Source: an uncultured Algibacter sp.
GTDB lineage: Bacteria; Bacteroidota; Bacteroidia; Flavobacteriales; Flavobacteriaceae
Assembly (NCBI RefSeq): GCF_947487575.1
Contig: NZ_CANKXG010000005.1
Span: 236,641-300,640 of the forward strand
DNA length: 64,000 nucleotides
Direction: 5' to 3'
Part shown: piece after piece, positions 9,471 to 19,260 of the stretch
Position numbering within the stretch: position 1 is the stretch's first letter
Layout of the letters: each line of letters starts with the position of its first letter
Notes under the pieces: generated by a model
What the model was told of the DNA's origin: nothing
Seen by the model: the letters and a program-made list of their open reading frames with translations, nothing else
Database searches by the model: none
Translations under genes and position numbers: made by a program

Positions 9471-9621
9471 AGAAGCGAATTTAAGCAAATCAATTAAAAA
9501 ATATGGCTTATTAAATTCTTAAAAATTAGTTCTATTTGAGATATTTTTATTTGTATAACTGTTTTCTTTCTGAAATATGTTTAAAAAATTAAATAATATA
9601 ACATAATTGTATTTCAATGGT

Positions 9622-9629
9622 TAAATTTG
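9622..9629 (+). promoter_or_regulatory. candidate -7 promoter element
   Basis: TAAATTTG matches the Bacteroidota -7 consensus TAnnTTTG exactly and lies 36 bp before the PHP-ACT start. A good -33 TTG at the expected distance is lacking, so this is tentative. Confidence 0.35.
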
Positions 9630-9664
9630 GTATTCTTAAAAGATAATTTAACGCATATTGATTG

Positions 9665-11353
9665 ATGAGAAAACTCAACGAATTTATTTGGGAAACGCAC
9701 GGTATTCATGCAGGAACAGAGCAAGATCATGTTAAGCATGGTATTGATAAATTAGAAGATATAGTGGATAAAGCTATTGAGGCTGGTAACCCAAGTATAA
9801 CGTTTATAATTCACTCACCCCGATTAACTAACTTTCGTTATACTGCTGAAAGAGATACTAATGTGAAGTTTATTCGTGGTAATAAATCGTATTTAAACTA
9901 TCCAAAACGCATTGCTGATCTTCGTGAAAAATATGACGAACGTATAAATATTAAGTATGGCGTTGAGTTAGAGTGGATGGGGCCAGATGTTGGCTTGCAA
10001 TGGAGTCGGTCTAAAATATTTCAGGCTGAAGATGCTGATTATGTTATTGGTTCTGTGCATTTTGCACCTGAAGGCTTACCTTATGATGGGTCAAAAGAAG
10101 AGGCTCAAGAATTATTAAAAATGCGCGGTAGTCTTGAAGCGTATTGGGGTGGCTATTTTGATGAAATGACCCAAATGATTGAGAGTTTTGGAGATATGAT
10201 TCAAATTATTGGGCATATTGATTTACCAAAATTGAATGTTGAGATGCCGGAGTCGTTAGTAAATTTTGAATCAAGTGCACATCCATTAGCTAATAAATTC
10301 AGAACACTTTTAGAGCTTATAGCTGATAGAAACTTGTCTTTAGATGTGAATATGGCTGGTAAGTTTAAAGGTGTTGGTGTGTATCCTATTCAGAGTATAT
10401 TAAGGCGTGCAAACGAGCTTCAAATACCAGTATGTGTGGGTACAGATACACATCATGTAAGATACTATGGCTTAAACTATAAAGAAAGCTTAGAATATAT
10501 TCATGAAGCGGGTTATGAGAGCTATGTGAGTTACTCAAAGTTAATTCCTGAGAAACGTACCGTTTATGATGATCATGGTTTAAAAGTAAAATATACGGTT
10601 TTAAATAAGGGAATTGAGCTGTTAAATCAAAGACTAGACGATAATCAAAGACGTATTATTCCTGATTTTTCTTTTGGTGGTTCGTTTTCTGAGTTTGTAG
10701 ATTTATACAGAAGTGCCACGGGTATGGGAGATTATAATGCTATTAGAATTCGTAAGTGGGGCAAGTCAATTACCGTAACAAACGAAATTCCTAAGGATAC
10801 TCAAACTATTGTTAATGGTTTGTTTTCTGAGCATTTGGATGCGCCAGGGGTTATTTCATCATTATTTAATACGCTGGCTTCAGAAGGTATTAATGTTGAA
10901 ACTGCTCGCTTAAAATCTAATAATGATGGTACTGCAGTTGCATTTTTATCTATTGATAATAAAAATGGTAAAGTTCAAAATGCTATTGATTTTGCAATGG
11001 GTACCGATACGGAACTTTTTAAAGATTTAACCTATCAAGAAAATGCAGCTATGCCAAATTATTATAATGAAGGTGTGTATCTGCTTGAGTTAGATGGTGT
11101 AAAATTAAATTTGGCTTTAAGTGATAAGGTTATTATAACAAAGCATCATAATGCTCCAGGGGTATTGCTTATATTGTTGTCTGCATTGGCTTCAAATCAG
11201 ATAAACATTAAAGATTTGCGTTTAGGAAAGTTGAATGATGTAGGATATTCTGCCTTGGCTATTGATGGTGATAGTTATTTGGTAAAAAATTTATTATCAA
11301 AATTAGGTGCCCAATATTATGAAGCTAATTTGATTGAGTTTCATAGTTTTTAA
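9665..11353 (+). CDS. PHP-domain (HisJ-like) phosphoesterase fused to two ACT-like domains
   Basis: Residues 1-300 form a PHP hydrolase of the histidinol-phosphatase (HisJ) type. Metal-binding motifs are visible in order: THGIHAGTEQDH, YGVELEW, IGSVHFAP, IGHIDLPK and VGTDTHH. The C-terminal 190 residues hold two ACT-like folds (HLDAPGVISSLFNTLASEGI and HNAPGVLLILLSALASNQI), the amino-acid sensor module used in biosynthetic enzymes. The likely reaction is dephosphorylation of an amino-acid precursor such as histidinol phosphate or phosphoserine, with feedback by an amino acid through ACT. The domains are seen directly; substrate and ligand are inference. The ATG at 9665 is preferred to the TTG one codon upstream. 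No biosynthetic operon neighbours it. Confidence 0.75.
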   Translation: MRKLNEFIWETHGIHAGTEQDHVKHGIDKLEDIVDKAIEAGNPSITFIIHSPRLTNFRYTAERDTNVKFIRGNKSYLNYPKRIADLREKYDERINIKYGVELEWMGPDVGLQWSRSKIFQAEDADYVIGSVHFAPEGLPYDGSKEEAQELLKMRGSLEAYWGGYFDEMTQMIESFGDMIQIIGHIDLPKLNVEMPESLVNFESSAHPLANKFRTLLELIADRNLSLDVNMAGKFKGVGVYPIQSILRRANELQIPVCVGTDTHHVRYYGLNYKESLEYIHEAGYESYVSYSKLIPEKRTVYDDHGLKVKYTVLNKGIELLNQRLDDNQRRIIPDFSFGGSFSEFVDLYRSATGMGDYNAIRIRKWGKSITVTNEIPKDTQTIVNGLFSEHLDAPGVISSLFNTLASEGINVETARLKSNNDGTAVAFLSIDNKNGKVQNAIDFAMGTDTELFKDLTYQENAAMPNYYNEGVYLLELDGVKLNLALSDKVIITKHHNAPGVLLILLSALASNQINIKDLRLGKLNDVGYSALAIDGDSYLVKNLLSKLGAQYYEANLIEFHSF

Positions 11354-11439
11354 GATTTATATCCCGTTTTTGGATTAATCTTTGATATACCAATTTAGAT
11401 ACTACATTATATGTTTAATTTGGTATTAAATTTAAAAAC

Positions 11440-13431
11440 ATGAATCGAATCTTTTTAATTTTATGTTTTTGCGTGAATCTTCTAATAGCGCAGCAAACCA
11501 AATTTGTTGATTTTAAAAAAATTGAAACAGTATTGGCTTTCAATCAAATGAAAGTAGATAGTACGGTTTTTAATTCTTATGAAATAAAGTTTGATATTTT
11601 AAAGCAGACAGATTCTATTTACTTGGATGCGATAGGTATGAAGTTCTTAAATGTGGCTTTAAACGAGGTATCTGTTAAATATAAGAATGATGGCAAAAAG
11701 CTTGTCATATATAACGATTTTAAAGCTTCTGCATCGCATACCTTAAACTTTCTGTTTTTTGCTTCACCTAAAAAAGCGATGTATTTTATAGGTTGGGATA
11801 ATGATTCTAGAAATCAAATTTGGACTCAAGGTCAAGGAAAAAATACAAGTCATTGGTTACCATCTATTGATGATATGAATGATAAAATAGAGTTTGATAT
11901 AAGTTGTGTAGCTCCAAAAGGTTATCAGGTAATTTCTAACGGAAAGATGGTTTCTAAAAGAGAAACATCGATACATAATTTATGGGAATTTGATATGGAA
12001 AACCCCATGTCAAGCTATTTAGTAGCATTGGTTGTAGGTAACTATGATAAAAAAGTAACCTTTTCAAAAAGGGGAATTCCTTTAGAAATGTATTATTATC
12101 CTGAAGATTCGTTGAAATTTGAACCAACTTATCGCTACTCTAAACGCATGTTCGATTTTCTTGAAGAAGAAATAGGTGTTCCTTATCCTTGGCAAAACTA
12201 TAAGCAAGTTCCTGTAAAAGATTTTTTGTATGCTGGTATGGAAAACACAAGCACAACTATTTTTGCAGATAGTTTTGTAACCGATTCTATTGCGTTTGTA
12301 GATAAAAACTATGTAAATGTTAACGCTCATGAATTAGCACACCAATGGTTTGGTGATTTGGTTACAGAAACTTCAGGAACACACCATTGGCTTCAAGAAG
12401 GTTTTGCAACGTATTATGCTTTGTTAGCAGAACGCGATATTTTTGGAGATGACTATTACTATTGGCGATTATATGAATACGCTCAAGAATTGTTAGAACA
12501 GGATAAAGCAGGAGGAAGCACCTCGTTATTAAACCCAAAATCGAGTAGCACGACTTTTTATAAAAAAGGAACTTGGGTGTTGCATATATTGCGAGAAAAA
12601 GTAGGGGATGGGGCTTTTAAAAAGGGTGTTAAGAATTATTTATTGAAACATCAATTTAAAAATGTTGAGACTGAAAACTTTATAATAGAAGTTGAAAAGG
12701 CTAGTGGTGTGGATTTAAGTGAGTTTGTAAAAACTTGGCTAGAGGATGAAAAATATCTTTACGAAGATTGTATCAGTTCATTAAAGCAGAATTCAAAAGA
12801 AATTTCAAGAATGTTTGCCTTAGATCAAGAATTAATGTTTTCGTCTCATTCATTAGAATATAGTGTGGACAGATACTGGGGTAAAGCTATTGGCTCTAAA
12901 GTAAAGGCACATTTGTTTTCGAGAGATGAAATCAATATTGTACATGATAGTATTATTAGAAAAGGACTAAATTCAAATGATTTAAAAGTCCGTCAAGCGA
13001 TTGCTCAAAACCTGACTAAAATACCCTCAGAATTAAAATCAGAATACGAGTCTCTTTTAAATGATAAATCATACATAACTATTGAAGCTGCCTTATTTAA
13101 TTTATGGAAAAACTTCCCGCAAGACCGACAAAAATATTTAGATAAAACCAAAAATATTCAAGGGTTTAGCGATAAAAATGTTAGAACTTTATGGTTGGCA
13201 TTAAACTTGGTTTCACCTGATTTTGAGGATAAAAACATACGAAACATTTACAAGGAACTAACAGATTATACAAGTCCAAAATATGGTTTTGAAATACGCC
13301 AAAATGCATTTCAATATTTAAATCAAATACAGGCTTGTAATGATGGTTGTAAAGAAAACTTAAAACAAGCTACTAAGCATCATAACTGGCGATTTTCAAA
13401 GTTTGCAAAAGAACTCATAAAAGCCAATTAG
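11440..13431 (+). CDS. M1-family aminopeptidase, secreted
   Basis: A signal peptide (MNRIFLILCFCVNLLIAQ) precedes a gluzincin aminopeptidase. The zinc site HELAH is at 297-301 with the third ligand Glu320 (WLQEGFATYYA), and the GAMEN equivalent is YAGMENTST near 267. The C-terminal third is helical, HEAT-like (LNSNDLKVRQAIAQNL). M1 enzymes remove N-terminal residues from peptides; the signal peptide places this one in the periplasm or outside. Length is typical (663 aa). The patatin gene follows 39 bp downstream on the same strand. Confidence 0.93.
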   Translation: MNRIFLILCFCVNLLIAQQTKFVDFKKIETVLAFNQMKVDSTVFNSYEIKFDILKQTDSIYLDAIGMKFLNVALNEVSVKYKNDGKKLVIYNDFKASASHTLNFLFFASPKKAMYFIGWDNDSRNQIWTQGQGKNTSHWLPSIDDMNDKIEFDISCVAPKGYQVISNGKMVSKRETSIHNLWEFDMENPMSSYLVALVVGNYDKKVTFSKRGIPLEMYYYPEDSLKFEPTYRYSKRMFDFLEEEIGVPYPWQNYKQVPVKDFLYAGMENTSTTIFADSFVTDSIAFVDKNYVNVNAHELAHQWFGDLVTETSGTHHWLQEGFATYYALLAERDIFGDDYYYWRLYEYAQELLEQDKAGGSTSLLNPKSSSTTFYKKGTWVLHILREKVGDGAFKKGVKNYLLKHQFKNVETENFIIEVEKASGVDLSEFVKTWLEDEKYLYEDCISSLKQNSKEISRMFALDQELMFSSHSLEYSVDRYWGKAIGSKVKAHLFSRDEINIVHDSIIRKGLNSNDLKVRQAIAQNLTKIPSELKSEYESLLNDKSYITIEAALFNLWKNFPQDRQKYLDKTKNIQGFSDKNVRTLWLALNLVSPDFEDKNIRNIYKELTDYTSPKYGFEIRQNAFQYLNQIQACNDGCKENLKQATKHHNWRFSKFAKELIKAN

Positions 13432-13470
13432 TTAAATGTTAAGTTTTTATATTTACATACAATTTTAATT

Positions 13471-14397
13471 ATGAAAGCATTAGTAATATCAGGAGGAGGA
13501 AGTAAAGGTGCCTATGCAGGAGGTGTAGCAGAGTATTTGATTACAGAAGAAGGTAGAAACTATGATATGTTTTTTGGAACATCCACAGGGAGTTTGTTAA
13601 TTCCTCACTTAGCTGCTGGTAAGATTGAAAAAATCCATAAAGTATTTACTAATGTAAATCAAGGTAATATATTTAGTGTTAATCCTTTTGTTGTGCGTAA
13701 AAAAGGAAATAGAGAGTTTGTGTCTATTGATTTTTTAAACTCTTTATGGCAGTTTATTAAAATGAAACGAACCTTTGGAGAGAGTAAAGCTTTACGTCGT
13801 TATCTGAAAAAGAATTTCACTTACGAAGAGTTTATGGCTATAAAAGAAACTAAAGATGATGTTGTTGTAACGGTTTCTAATTTGTCTAAAAATATTGTAG
13901 AGTATAAGTCTATAAAAGATTTTAGTTATGACGAATTTTGTGATTGGATTTGGATATCTTGTAACTATATACCTTTTATGTCTTTGGTTAAAAAGAATGG
14001 CTTTGAATATGCAGATGGAGCCTTTGGTTGTGTGGTTCCTATTCGAGAAGCTATTTTGCGAGGCGCCACAGAAATTGATGCGATTATACTAGAGTCTGAA
14101 AGTATGGCTTATAATAAAGTGCTTGGTAAAAACCCGTTTTCTTTAATGCTAAATTTGTTTGGGCATTTACTGGATCAAGTTGAACGAAGTGATATTTTGA
14201 TTGGTAAATTAGCGGCGAAAAATAAAGATGTAAAGCTTAACTTGTATTATACGCCTGCAAAACTAACAGAGAACTCTTTAGTGTTTAATAAAAAATTAAT
14301 GACATCTTGGTGGCAGCAGGGGTATTATTATGCAAAAAAGAAGTGTGAACAAGCACGTTCTAATGAGTTGCGTGAAACTGATTTACCACAAGTCTGA
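13471..14397 (+). CDS. patatin-like phospholipase
   Basis: The oxyanion loop GGGSKGAYAGG is at 8-18, the nucleophile elbow G-T-S-T-G has Ser38, and the catalytic Asp of the DGA motif is Asp182 (YADGAFG). This Ser-Asp dyad defines patatin-family acyl hydrolases acting on membrane lipids. There is no signal peptide, so it is probably cytoplasmic. It may be cotranscribed with the M1 peptidase. The 3' end overlaps the convergent gene by 15 bp. Confidence 0.92.
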   Translation: MKALVISGGGSKGAYAGGVAEYLITEEGRNYDMFFGTSTGSLLIPHLAAGKIEKIHKVFTNVNQGNIFSVNPFVVRKKGNREFVSIDFLNSLWQFIKMKRTFGESKALRRYLKKNFTYEEFMAIKETKDDVVVTVSNLSKNIVEYKSIKDFSYDEFCDWIWISCNYIPFMSLVKKNGFEYADGAFGCVVPIREAILRGATEIDAIILESESMAYNKVLGKNPFSLMLNLFGHLLDQVERSDILIGKLAAKNKDVKLNLYYTPAKLTENSLVFNKKLMTSWWQQGYYYAKKKCEQARSNELRETDLPQV

Positions 14398-14904
14398 AAC
14401 TTCTTCTTTTATAAATGATAAGGCTGCGTCACTTGGTGAAAGGCGGTCCATCATCTCGGTTAAAACAACTTCTCTTAGTTTGTTTGCTGTATCTGTTTTT
14501 TCCAGCATACTGGCTTTTCTAATGAGTTGAATTGTGGCATTTTTTGCTGTAGTAACAATGCTCCAGCATTTGTCGCTAATGTATATTTGTTGTGATAAAT
14601 TATGTTCAAATTCTTGTTCTATACTTTGTATAAGTAAAGATTCATAATCTTCTTTAATTGAGGATGTTGGAGTAATTCTAATAAGTAATTTTGAAGGCGA
14701 TATACGTTCTAGAAAAAGCGCCATGCGCTCATAGGCTTGGAGGCGTAATGGCATCGCATTTACTTGCATGTCTTTCTTTAATAAAAAGCGTCTTCGACCA
14801 TCTTCATTTTTGGTGTGTTCTTTAAAAAAGTGATAAGCTATAATCCCCACAATTAACGAAGGTATTGCAAATAAAAACAGGTCTATAATTCGGCTAATTT
14901 CCAT
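14383..14904 (-). CDS. conserved membrane-anchored protein of unknown function
   Basis: The protein has 173 aa: one N-terminal transmembrane helix (about 6-25, IDLFLFAIPSLIVGIIAYHFF), a basic stretch, and a soluble helical domain with a conserved-looking LRLQAYERMALFLERISP. It resembles small Bacteroidota-specific DUF proteins (possibly DUF7935), but that is recollection rather than proof. Its coding end overlaps the patatin gene tail to tail. Confidence 0.7.
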   Translation of the reverse strand: MEISRIIDLFLFAIPSLIVGIIAYHFFKEHTKNEDGRRRFLLKKDMQVNAMPLRLQAYERMALFLERISPSKLLIRITPTSSIKEDYESLLIQSIEQEFEHNLSQQIYISDKCWSIVTTAKNATIQLIRKASMLEKTDTANKLREVVLTEMMDRLSPSDAALSFIKEEVSDLW

Positions 14905-15025
14905 AAAAAAAATATTTAATTACAAACATAAGCGGTTTGTTCTTATTGTACAAAAATTATTTATTGAGTAAATTTGATATATTGTTGTAAACATAATTAT
15001 TTATGAACTGAGGTTGCAATGAATT

Positions 15026-15176
15026 GCGTAAGGGATAGAAGCGGCATCCTTTTTAAAACTTTGGAAGTAATAAATTAAGTATAGAGATAGGCTTTTACAG
15101 ATTGACACATCGCTCACTAATCGCAATGACGTTTTAAAAAGATATAGCGAATAGCCCGACCCGTTGGGTTACGCCC
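15026..15176 (+). repeat. dispersed intergenic repeat, copy B
   Basis: It starts GCGTAAGGGATAGAAGCGGC and ends ATAGCCCGACCC...GTTACGCCC. It shares with copy C (28954) an internal segment with CATCGCTCACT, TCGCAATGA and GTTTTAAAAAGAT. It fills half of the 315-bp gap 14905-15219; the rest is AT-rich with no gene seen. Confidence 0.75.
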
Positions 15177-15219
15177 AAAAAAAATGATTTGAGTAAGTCT
15201 GTAAGTTGAGGCTGAAAAC

Positions 15220-16776
15220 TTATTCTGCCCCGCCTAAATGCATACACTCTTTTAAATGCTGCATGCTCTTAAAAGGCACTGGTGTTTTTTCGTACATGTA
15301 TGTTCTGTTTAGCTCTTTAGAAAGGTTGTGGTCATCAACATTTATTTCAATATCACTCATTTTGAATTCGCACGGATGCTCATAACCAGCTGCATGTGTA
15401 ATTTCAATAAATTCTTTTCTAAAGGTTTTAAAATATTGCGCTAAACGCTCAGATTTTAAAGTAGGGTCTATGCCATTTTGTAGCCATTTACTCTGTGTGG
15501 CAATACCTGTAGGGCACTTGTTGTTATGGCATACTTGTGCTTGAATGCAACCGATACTCATCATGGCTTCTCTGGCTACATTAACACAATCTGCGCCCAT
15601 AGCAAAGGCCATAGCTGCTTTTGCAGGGAAACCCAATTTTCCACTTGCTACAAATACAATACGTTCTGATAACCCTTTGTTTTTAAATAGTTTATATAAA
15701 TCGCTAAAACCATAAACCCAAGGTAAGGAGACATGGTCTGCGAAACTAGGAGGTGCAGCACCTGTACCGCCTTCGCCACCATCAACGGTTATGAAATCTG
15801 GACCTTTTCCTGTTTTTTTCATAATGTCTGCTAATTCTTCCCATTGTTCTAGCTTGCCAATTGCGGCTTTTATACCAACAGGTAAACCTGTGGCTTCGGC
15901 AATTTTTTCAATAAAATCGAGCATTTCTGGCACATTGGAAAATGCCTTGTGCGTAGGAGGTGATAATACATCTTTACCAATTTCAACACCTCTAATACCT
16001 GCTATTTCTTTGGTGATTTTGGCTCCTGGCAAAACACCGCCTTTGCCTGGTTTTGCACCTTGTGATAATTTTACTTCTATAGCACGAATAAATGGATTTT
16101 TATTTACTAGCTCTACCATTTTTTCCATGGAGAATCCGCCATCCTCAGCACGAACGCCAAAATATCCCGTTCCGAAATGAAATACTACATCGCCACCATA
16201 GCTATGGTAGGGAGATAAACCGCCTTCGCCAGTATTATGATATGCACCAGCAATTTTTACACCTTTGTTTAATGATTCTATTGCTTTGGCTGAAAGTGAG
16301 CCAAAACTCATTGCAGATACATTTATTACTGAAGCTGGTCGAAAAGGTCTTTTACGTTTATTGAATTCACCCATTACTTTGGCACACGGTAAAAATGTTT
16401 TATCTATTTTATTAGGATGACTTTCGGGTAGTTTATAAGGCATCATTGCATTGTTTATAAAAATATGCTGATGGGCATGAATATCTCTATCGGTCCCGAA
16501 ACCTTCGTAATTGTTTTGTTTTTTTGCAGAGGCGTAAATCCAACCTCGTTCAATACGGTTAAAAGGTAATTCTTCTCTATTGTTAGCTACAAAATATTGA
16601 CGCATTTCTGGACCAATGCTTTCTAGCCAATAACGCAAATGACCAACAATGGGGAAGTTGTGGCTAATAGTGTGTGCTTTTTGAAAGAAGATATCGCGTA
16701 TAGCAATTATTGCTAATACAATTAAAATCCAGCCCCACCACGCTATGTTTGAAAAAAAGTCTAATATTATATCCAT
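15220..16776 (-). CDS. FMN-binding glutamate synthase family protein
   Basis: The protein has 518 aa. An N-terminal transmembrane helix (about 10-25) is followed by a GltB-type alpha/beta barrel. It has the barrel motifs MSFGSLSAKAIESLNKG, GEGGLSPYH, IEVKLSQGAKPGKGG, ITVDGGEGGTGAAPPSF and the Cys cluster CHNNKCPTGIATQ, which in glutamate synthases binds FMN and an Fe-S cluster. It lacks the glutaminase domain of full GltB. It is probably an FMN oxidoreductase with glutamate-synthase-like chemistry; the true substrate is unknown. No gltD neighbour is present. Confidence 0.88.
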   Translation of the reverse strand: MDIILDFFSNIAWWGWILIVLAIIAIRDIFFQKAHTISHNFPIVGHLRYWLESIGPEMRQYFVANNREELPFNRIERGWIYASAKKQNNYEGFGTDRDIHAHQHIFINNAMMPYKLPESHPNKIDKTFLPCAKVMGEFNKRKRPFRPASVINVSAMSFGSLSAKAIESLNKGVKIAGAYHNTGEGGLSPYHSYGGDVVFHFGTGYFGVRAEDGGFSMEKMVELVNKNPFIRAIEVKLSQGAKPGKGGVLPGAKITKEIAGIRGVEIGKDVLSPPTHKAFSNVPEMLDFIEKIAEATGLPVGIKAAIGKLEQWEELADIMKKTGKGPDFITVDGGEGGTGAAPPSFADHVSLPWVYGFSDLYKLFKNKGLSERIVFVASGKLGFPAKAAMAFAMGADCVNVAREAMMSIGCIQAQVCHNNKCPTGIATQSKWLQNGIDPTLKSERLAQYFKTFRKEFIEITHAAGYEHPCEFKMSDIEINVDDHNLSKELNRTYMYEKTPVPFKSMQHLKECMHLGGAE

Positions 16777-16914
16777 CTTAAATTTTTATAAAGTTTAAAT
16801 ATATTCAAAATTCATGAATACAGTTATATCTTTTAATTGTTTATAATTATTAATAATTCAGAGGCAGAAAAAGCATAACATTGGTTATTTTCACGTAATA
16901 AAATTGATGATGAT

Positions 16915-19260
16915 TTGGAAAAGTATTTAAGCCAGTTAAACGAAGCGCAATTAGAGCCTACAATTCAAGTTGATGGCCCTATGATTGTTATTGCTGGTGC
17001 AGGTTCTGGTAAAACACGTGTGCTTACATTTCGTATAGCTTACATGATGAGTAAAGGTATTGACCCTTTTAATATCTTATCGCTTACGTTTACAAATAAA
17101 GCAGCTCGTGAAATGAAAGAGCGTATTGCTAGTATTGTTGGCGCTAGTGAAGCTAAGAATTTATGGATGGGAACATTCCACTCTGTATTTGCTAAAATAT
17201 TGAGAATTGAAGCCGATAGATTAGGGTACCCAAGTAATTTTACCATTTATGACACTCAGGATTCAGACAGATTGATTGCTTCAATCATTAAAGAAATGAA
17301 TCTTGATAAGGATATTTATAAGTACAAGCAAGTGCGTTCAAGAATATCATCTTACAAGAATAGCTTGATAACGGTGCGTGCATATTTTCAAAACCCAGAA
17401 CTTAAGGAAGCTGATGCTATGGCACGACGCCCTAGAATGGGAGAGATTTATAAGGAATATGTTGAGCGTTGTTTTAAAGCAGGCGCTATGGATTTTGATG
17501 ATTTGTTATTGAAAACCAATGAGTTACTGACGCGTTTCCCTGAGGTTTTGGCTAAATACCAAAATCGTTTTAAATATATTTTGGTTGATGAGTATCAGGA
17601 TACAAATCACTCACAATATTTAATTGTTAGAGCTTTGTCTGATAAGTTTCAGAATATATGTGTTGTTGGAGATGATGCGCAAAGTATCTATGCATTCCGT
17701 GGCGCAAATATTAATAATATTTTGAATTTTCAGAAAGATTATGATGATGTAAAAGTATTTCGATTGGAGCAAAATTATCGTTCCACAAAAAACATTGTAA
17801 ATGCTGCAAATTCAATTATTGATAAGAACCAGACGAAGCTTGATAAAATAGTTTGGACTGCTAATGATGAAGGCGGAAAAATAATAGTAAATAGGTCGTT
17901 AACAGATGGTGATGAAGGGCGTTATGTAGCTAGTACCATTTGGGAAAACAAAATGAACGACCAGCTAATGAATAGTGATTTTGCTATTCTGTACAGAACC
18001 AATGCACAATCGCGTTCTATTGAAGATGCTTTGCGAAAGCGTGATATTCCATATAGAATTTATGGTGGTTTGTCGTTTTATCAACGTAAGGAAATTAAAG
18101 ATGTCTTGTCGTATTTACGTTTGATTATAAATCCTGCTGATGAGGAAGCTTTAAAGCGTATCATTAATTTTCCACCACGAGGTATTGGGCAAACTACAGT
18201 TGATAAATTGATAGTGTCTGCAAATGGTTATGGACGTACCATTTTTGAGGTTATGAAAAACATTGATAAAACTGATGTTAAGATTAACTCTGGAACTAGA
18301 ACGAAACTTCAAAATTTTGTAACGCTGGTTGAAAGTTTTCAAGTATTAAATCAAACAGCCGATGTTTTTGAATTAGCAGAACACGTTACCAGAACTACAG
18401 GTTTGATAAAAGAATTCAATAAAGATGGCACGCCAGAGGGAGTTGCTAAAATGGAAAATATTGAAGAGCTTTTAAATGGTATGAAAGACTTTGTTGAAGG
18501 TCAAAAAGAAATAGCTGATACTACTGGTAATTTGGCTGAATTTTTAGAAGATGTGGCTTTGTCAACCGATTTGGATGCAGATAAAGGTGATGCAGACCAC
18601 GTTGCGCTAATGACTATACATTTAGCTAAAGGCCTTGAGTTTCCTACTGTGTTTGTAGTTGGGCTTGAAGAGGATTTATTTCCAAGTGCCATGAGTATGA
18701 ATACGCGTAGTGAGCTAGAGGAGGAGCGACGCTTATTTTATGTTGCCTTAACACGTGCCGAGAAACAAGCTTATTTAACGTATGCATTATCGCGTTACCG
18801 CTGGGGGAAATTAGTAGATTCTGAACCTAGTCGTTTTATTGAAGAAATAGACGAACAGTATTTAGATATAGTAACACCAATTGAAGAACGCCGTTTTAAC
18901 CCTATGCTTGATGCCAATATTTTTGGTGATGTTGAGCCTAATAAAATAAGATATAAACCAGCTAAAAAACCTGTATTTAAAAAAGGCAAAACTGCAAGTA
19001 AAGAATCAGAAAAATTTCAAGTTACTACACCTAAAAACTTAAAACCTGTTGCTAATACCAATGGAAGTACTAATGGTAATACCAATTTATTCGATAGTAA
19101 ATTGGCTGTTGGTAATATTGTGAAACACATTCGTTTTGGAACTGGAGAAGTTAAGAAAATTGAGGGAACTGGAGCAGACACCAAGGCTGAAATCAATTTT
19201 CAACATGGTGGTGTGAAAAAATTATTGCTACGTTTTGCAAAATTAGAAGTTATAGGATAA
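16915..19260 (+). CDS. UvrD/PcrA-type SF1A DNA helicase
   Basis: The Walker A AGAGSGKT is at 27-34, motif II DEYQDT starts at Asp225, motif III is GDDAQSIYAFRGA, motif IV QNYRS, motif V TIHLAKGLEFPTVFVVG and motif VI VALTRAEK. The C-terminal Tudor-like domain (VGNIVKHIRFGTGEVKKIEG) is typical of PcrA/UvrD, which act in excision repair and transcription-coupled repair. The start is TTG at 16915: the frame from the upstream stop has no ATG, and MEKYLSQLNEAQ is the expected N-terminus. The next gene starts on its stop codon (TAATG). Confidence 0.95.
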   Translation: MEKYLSQLNEAQLEPTIQVDGPMIVIAGAGSGKTRVLTFRIAYMMSKGIDPFNILSLTFTNKAAREMKERIASIVGASEAKNLWMGTFHSVFAKILRIEADRLGYPSNFTIYDTQDSDRLIASIIKEMNLDKDIYKYKQVRSRISSYKNSLITVRAYFQNPELKEADAMARRPRMGEIYKEYVERCFKAGAMDFDDLLLKTNELLTRFPEVLAKYQNRFKYILVDEYQDTNHSQYLIVRALSDKFQNICVVGDDAQSIYAFRGANINNILNFQKDYDDVKVFRLEQNYRSTKNIVNAANSIIDKNQTKLDKIVWTANDEGGKIIVNRSLTDGDEGRYVASTIWENKMNDQLMNSDFAILYRTNAQSRSIEDALRKRDIPYRIYGGLSFYQRKEIKDVLSYLRLIINPADEEALKRIINFPPRGIGQTTVDKLIVSANGYGRTIFEVMKNIDKTDVKINSGTRTKLQNFVTLVESFQVLNQTADVFELAEHVTRTTGLIKEFNKDGTPEGVAKMENIEELLNGMKDFVEGQKEIADTTGNLAEFLEDVALSTDLDADKGDADHVALMTIHLAKGLEFPTVFVVGLEEDLFPSAMSMNTRSELEEERRLFYVALTRAEKQAYLTYALSRYRWGKLVDSEPSRFIEEIDEQYLDIVTPIEERRFNPMLDANIFGDVEPNKIRYKPAKKPVFKKGKTASKESEKFQVTTPKNLKPVANTNGSTNGNTNLFDSKLAVGNIVKHIRFGTGEVKKIEGTGADTKAEINFQHGGVKKLLLRFAKLEVIG

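Noticed and set aside
11387..11430. Operator-like ATACCAA...TTGGTAT before the M1 peptidase
   Set aside because: Only 7 bp arms in very AT-rich sequence, no regulator nearby; chance is likely.
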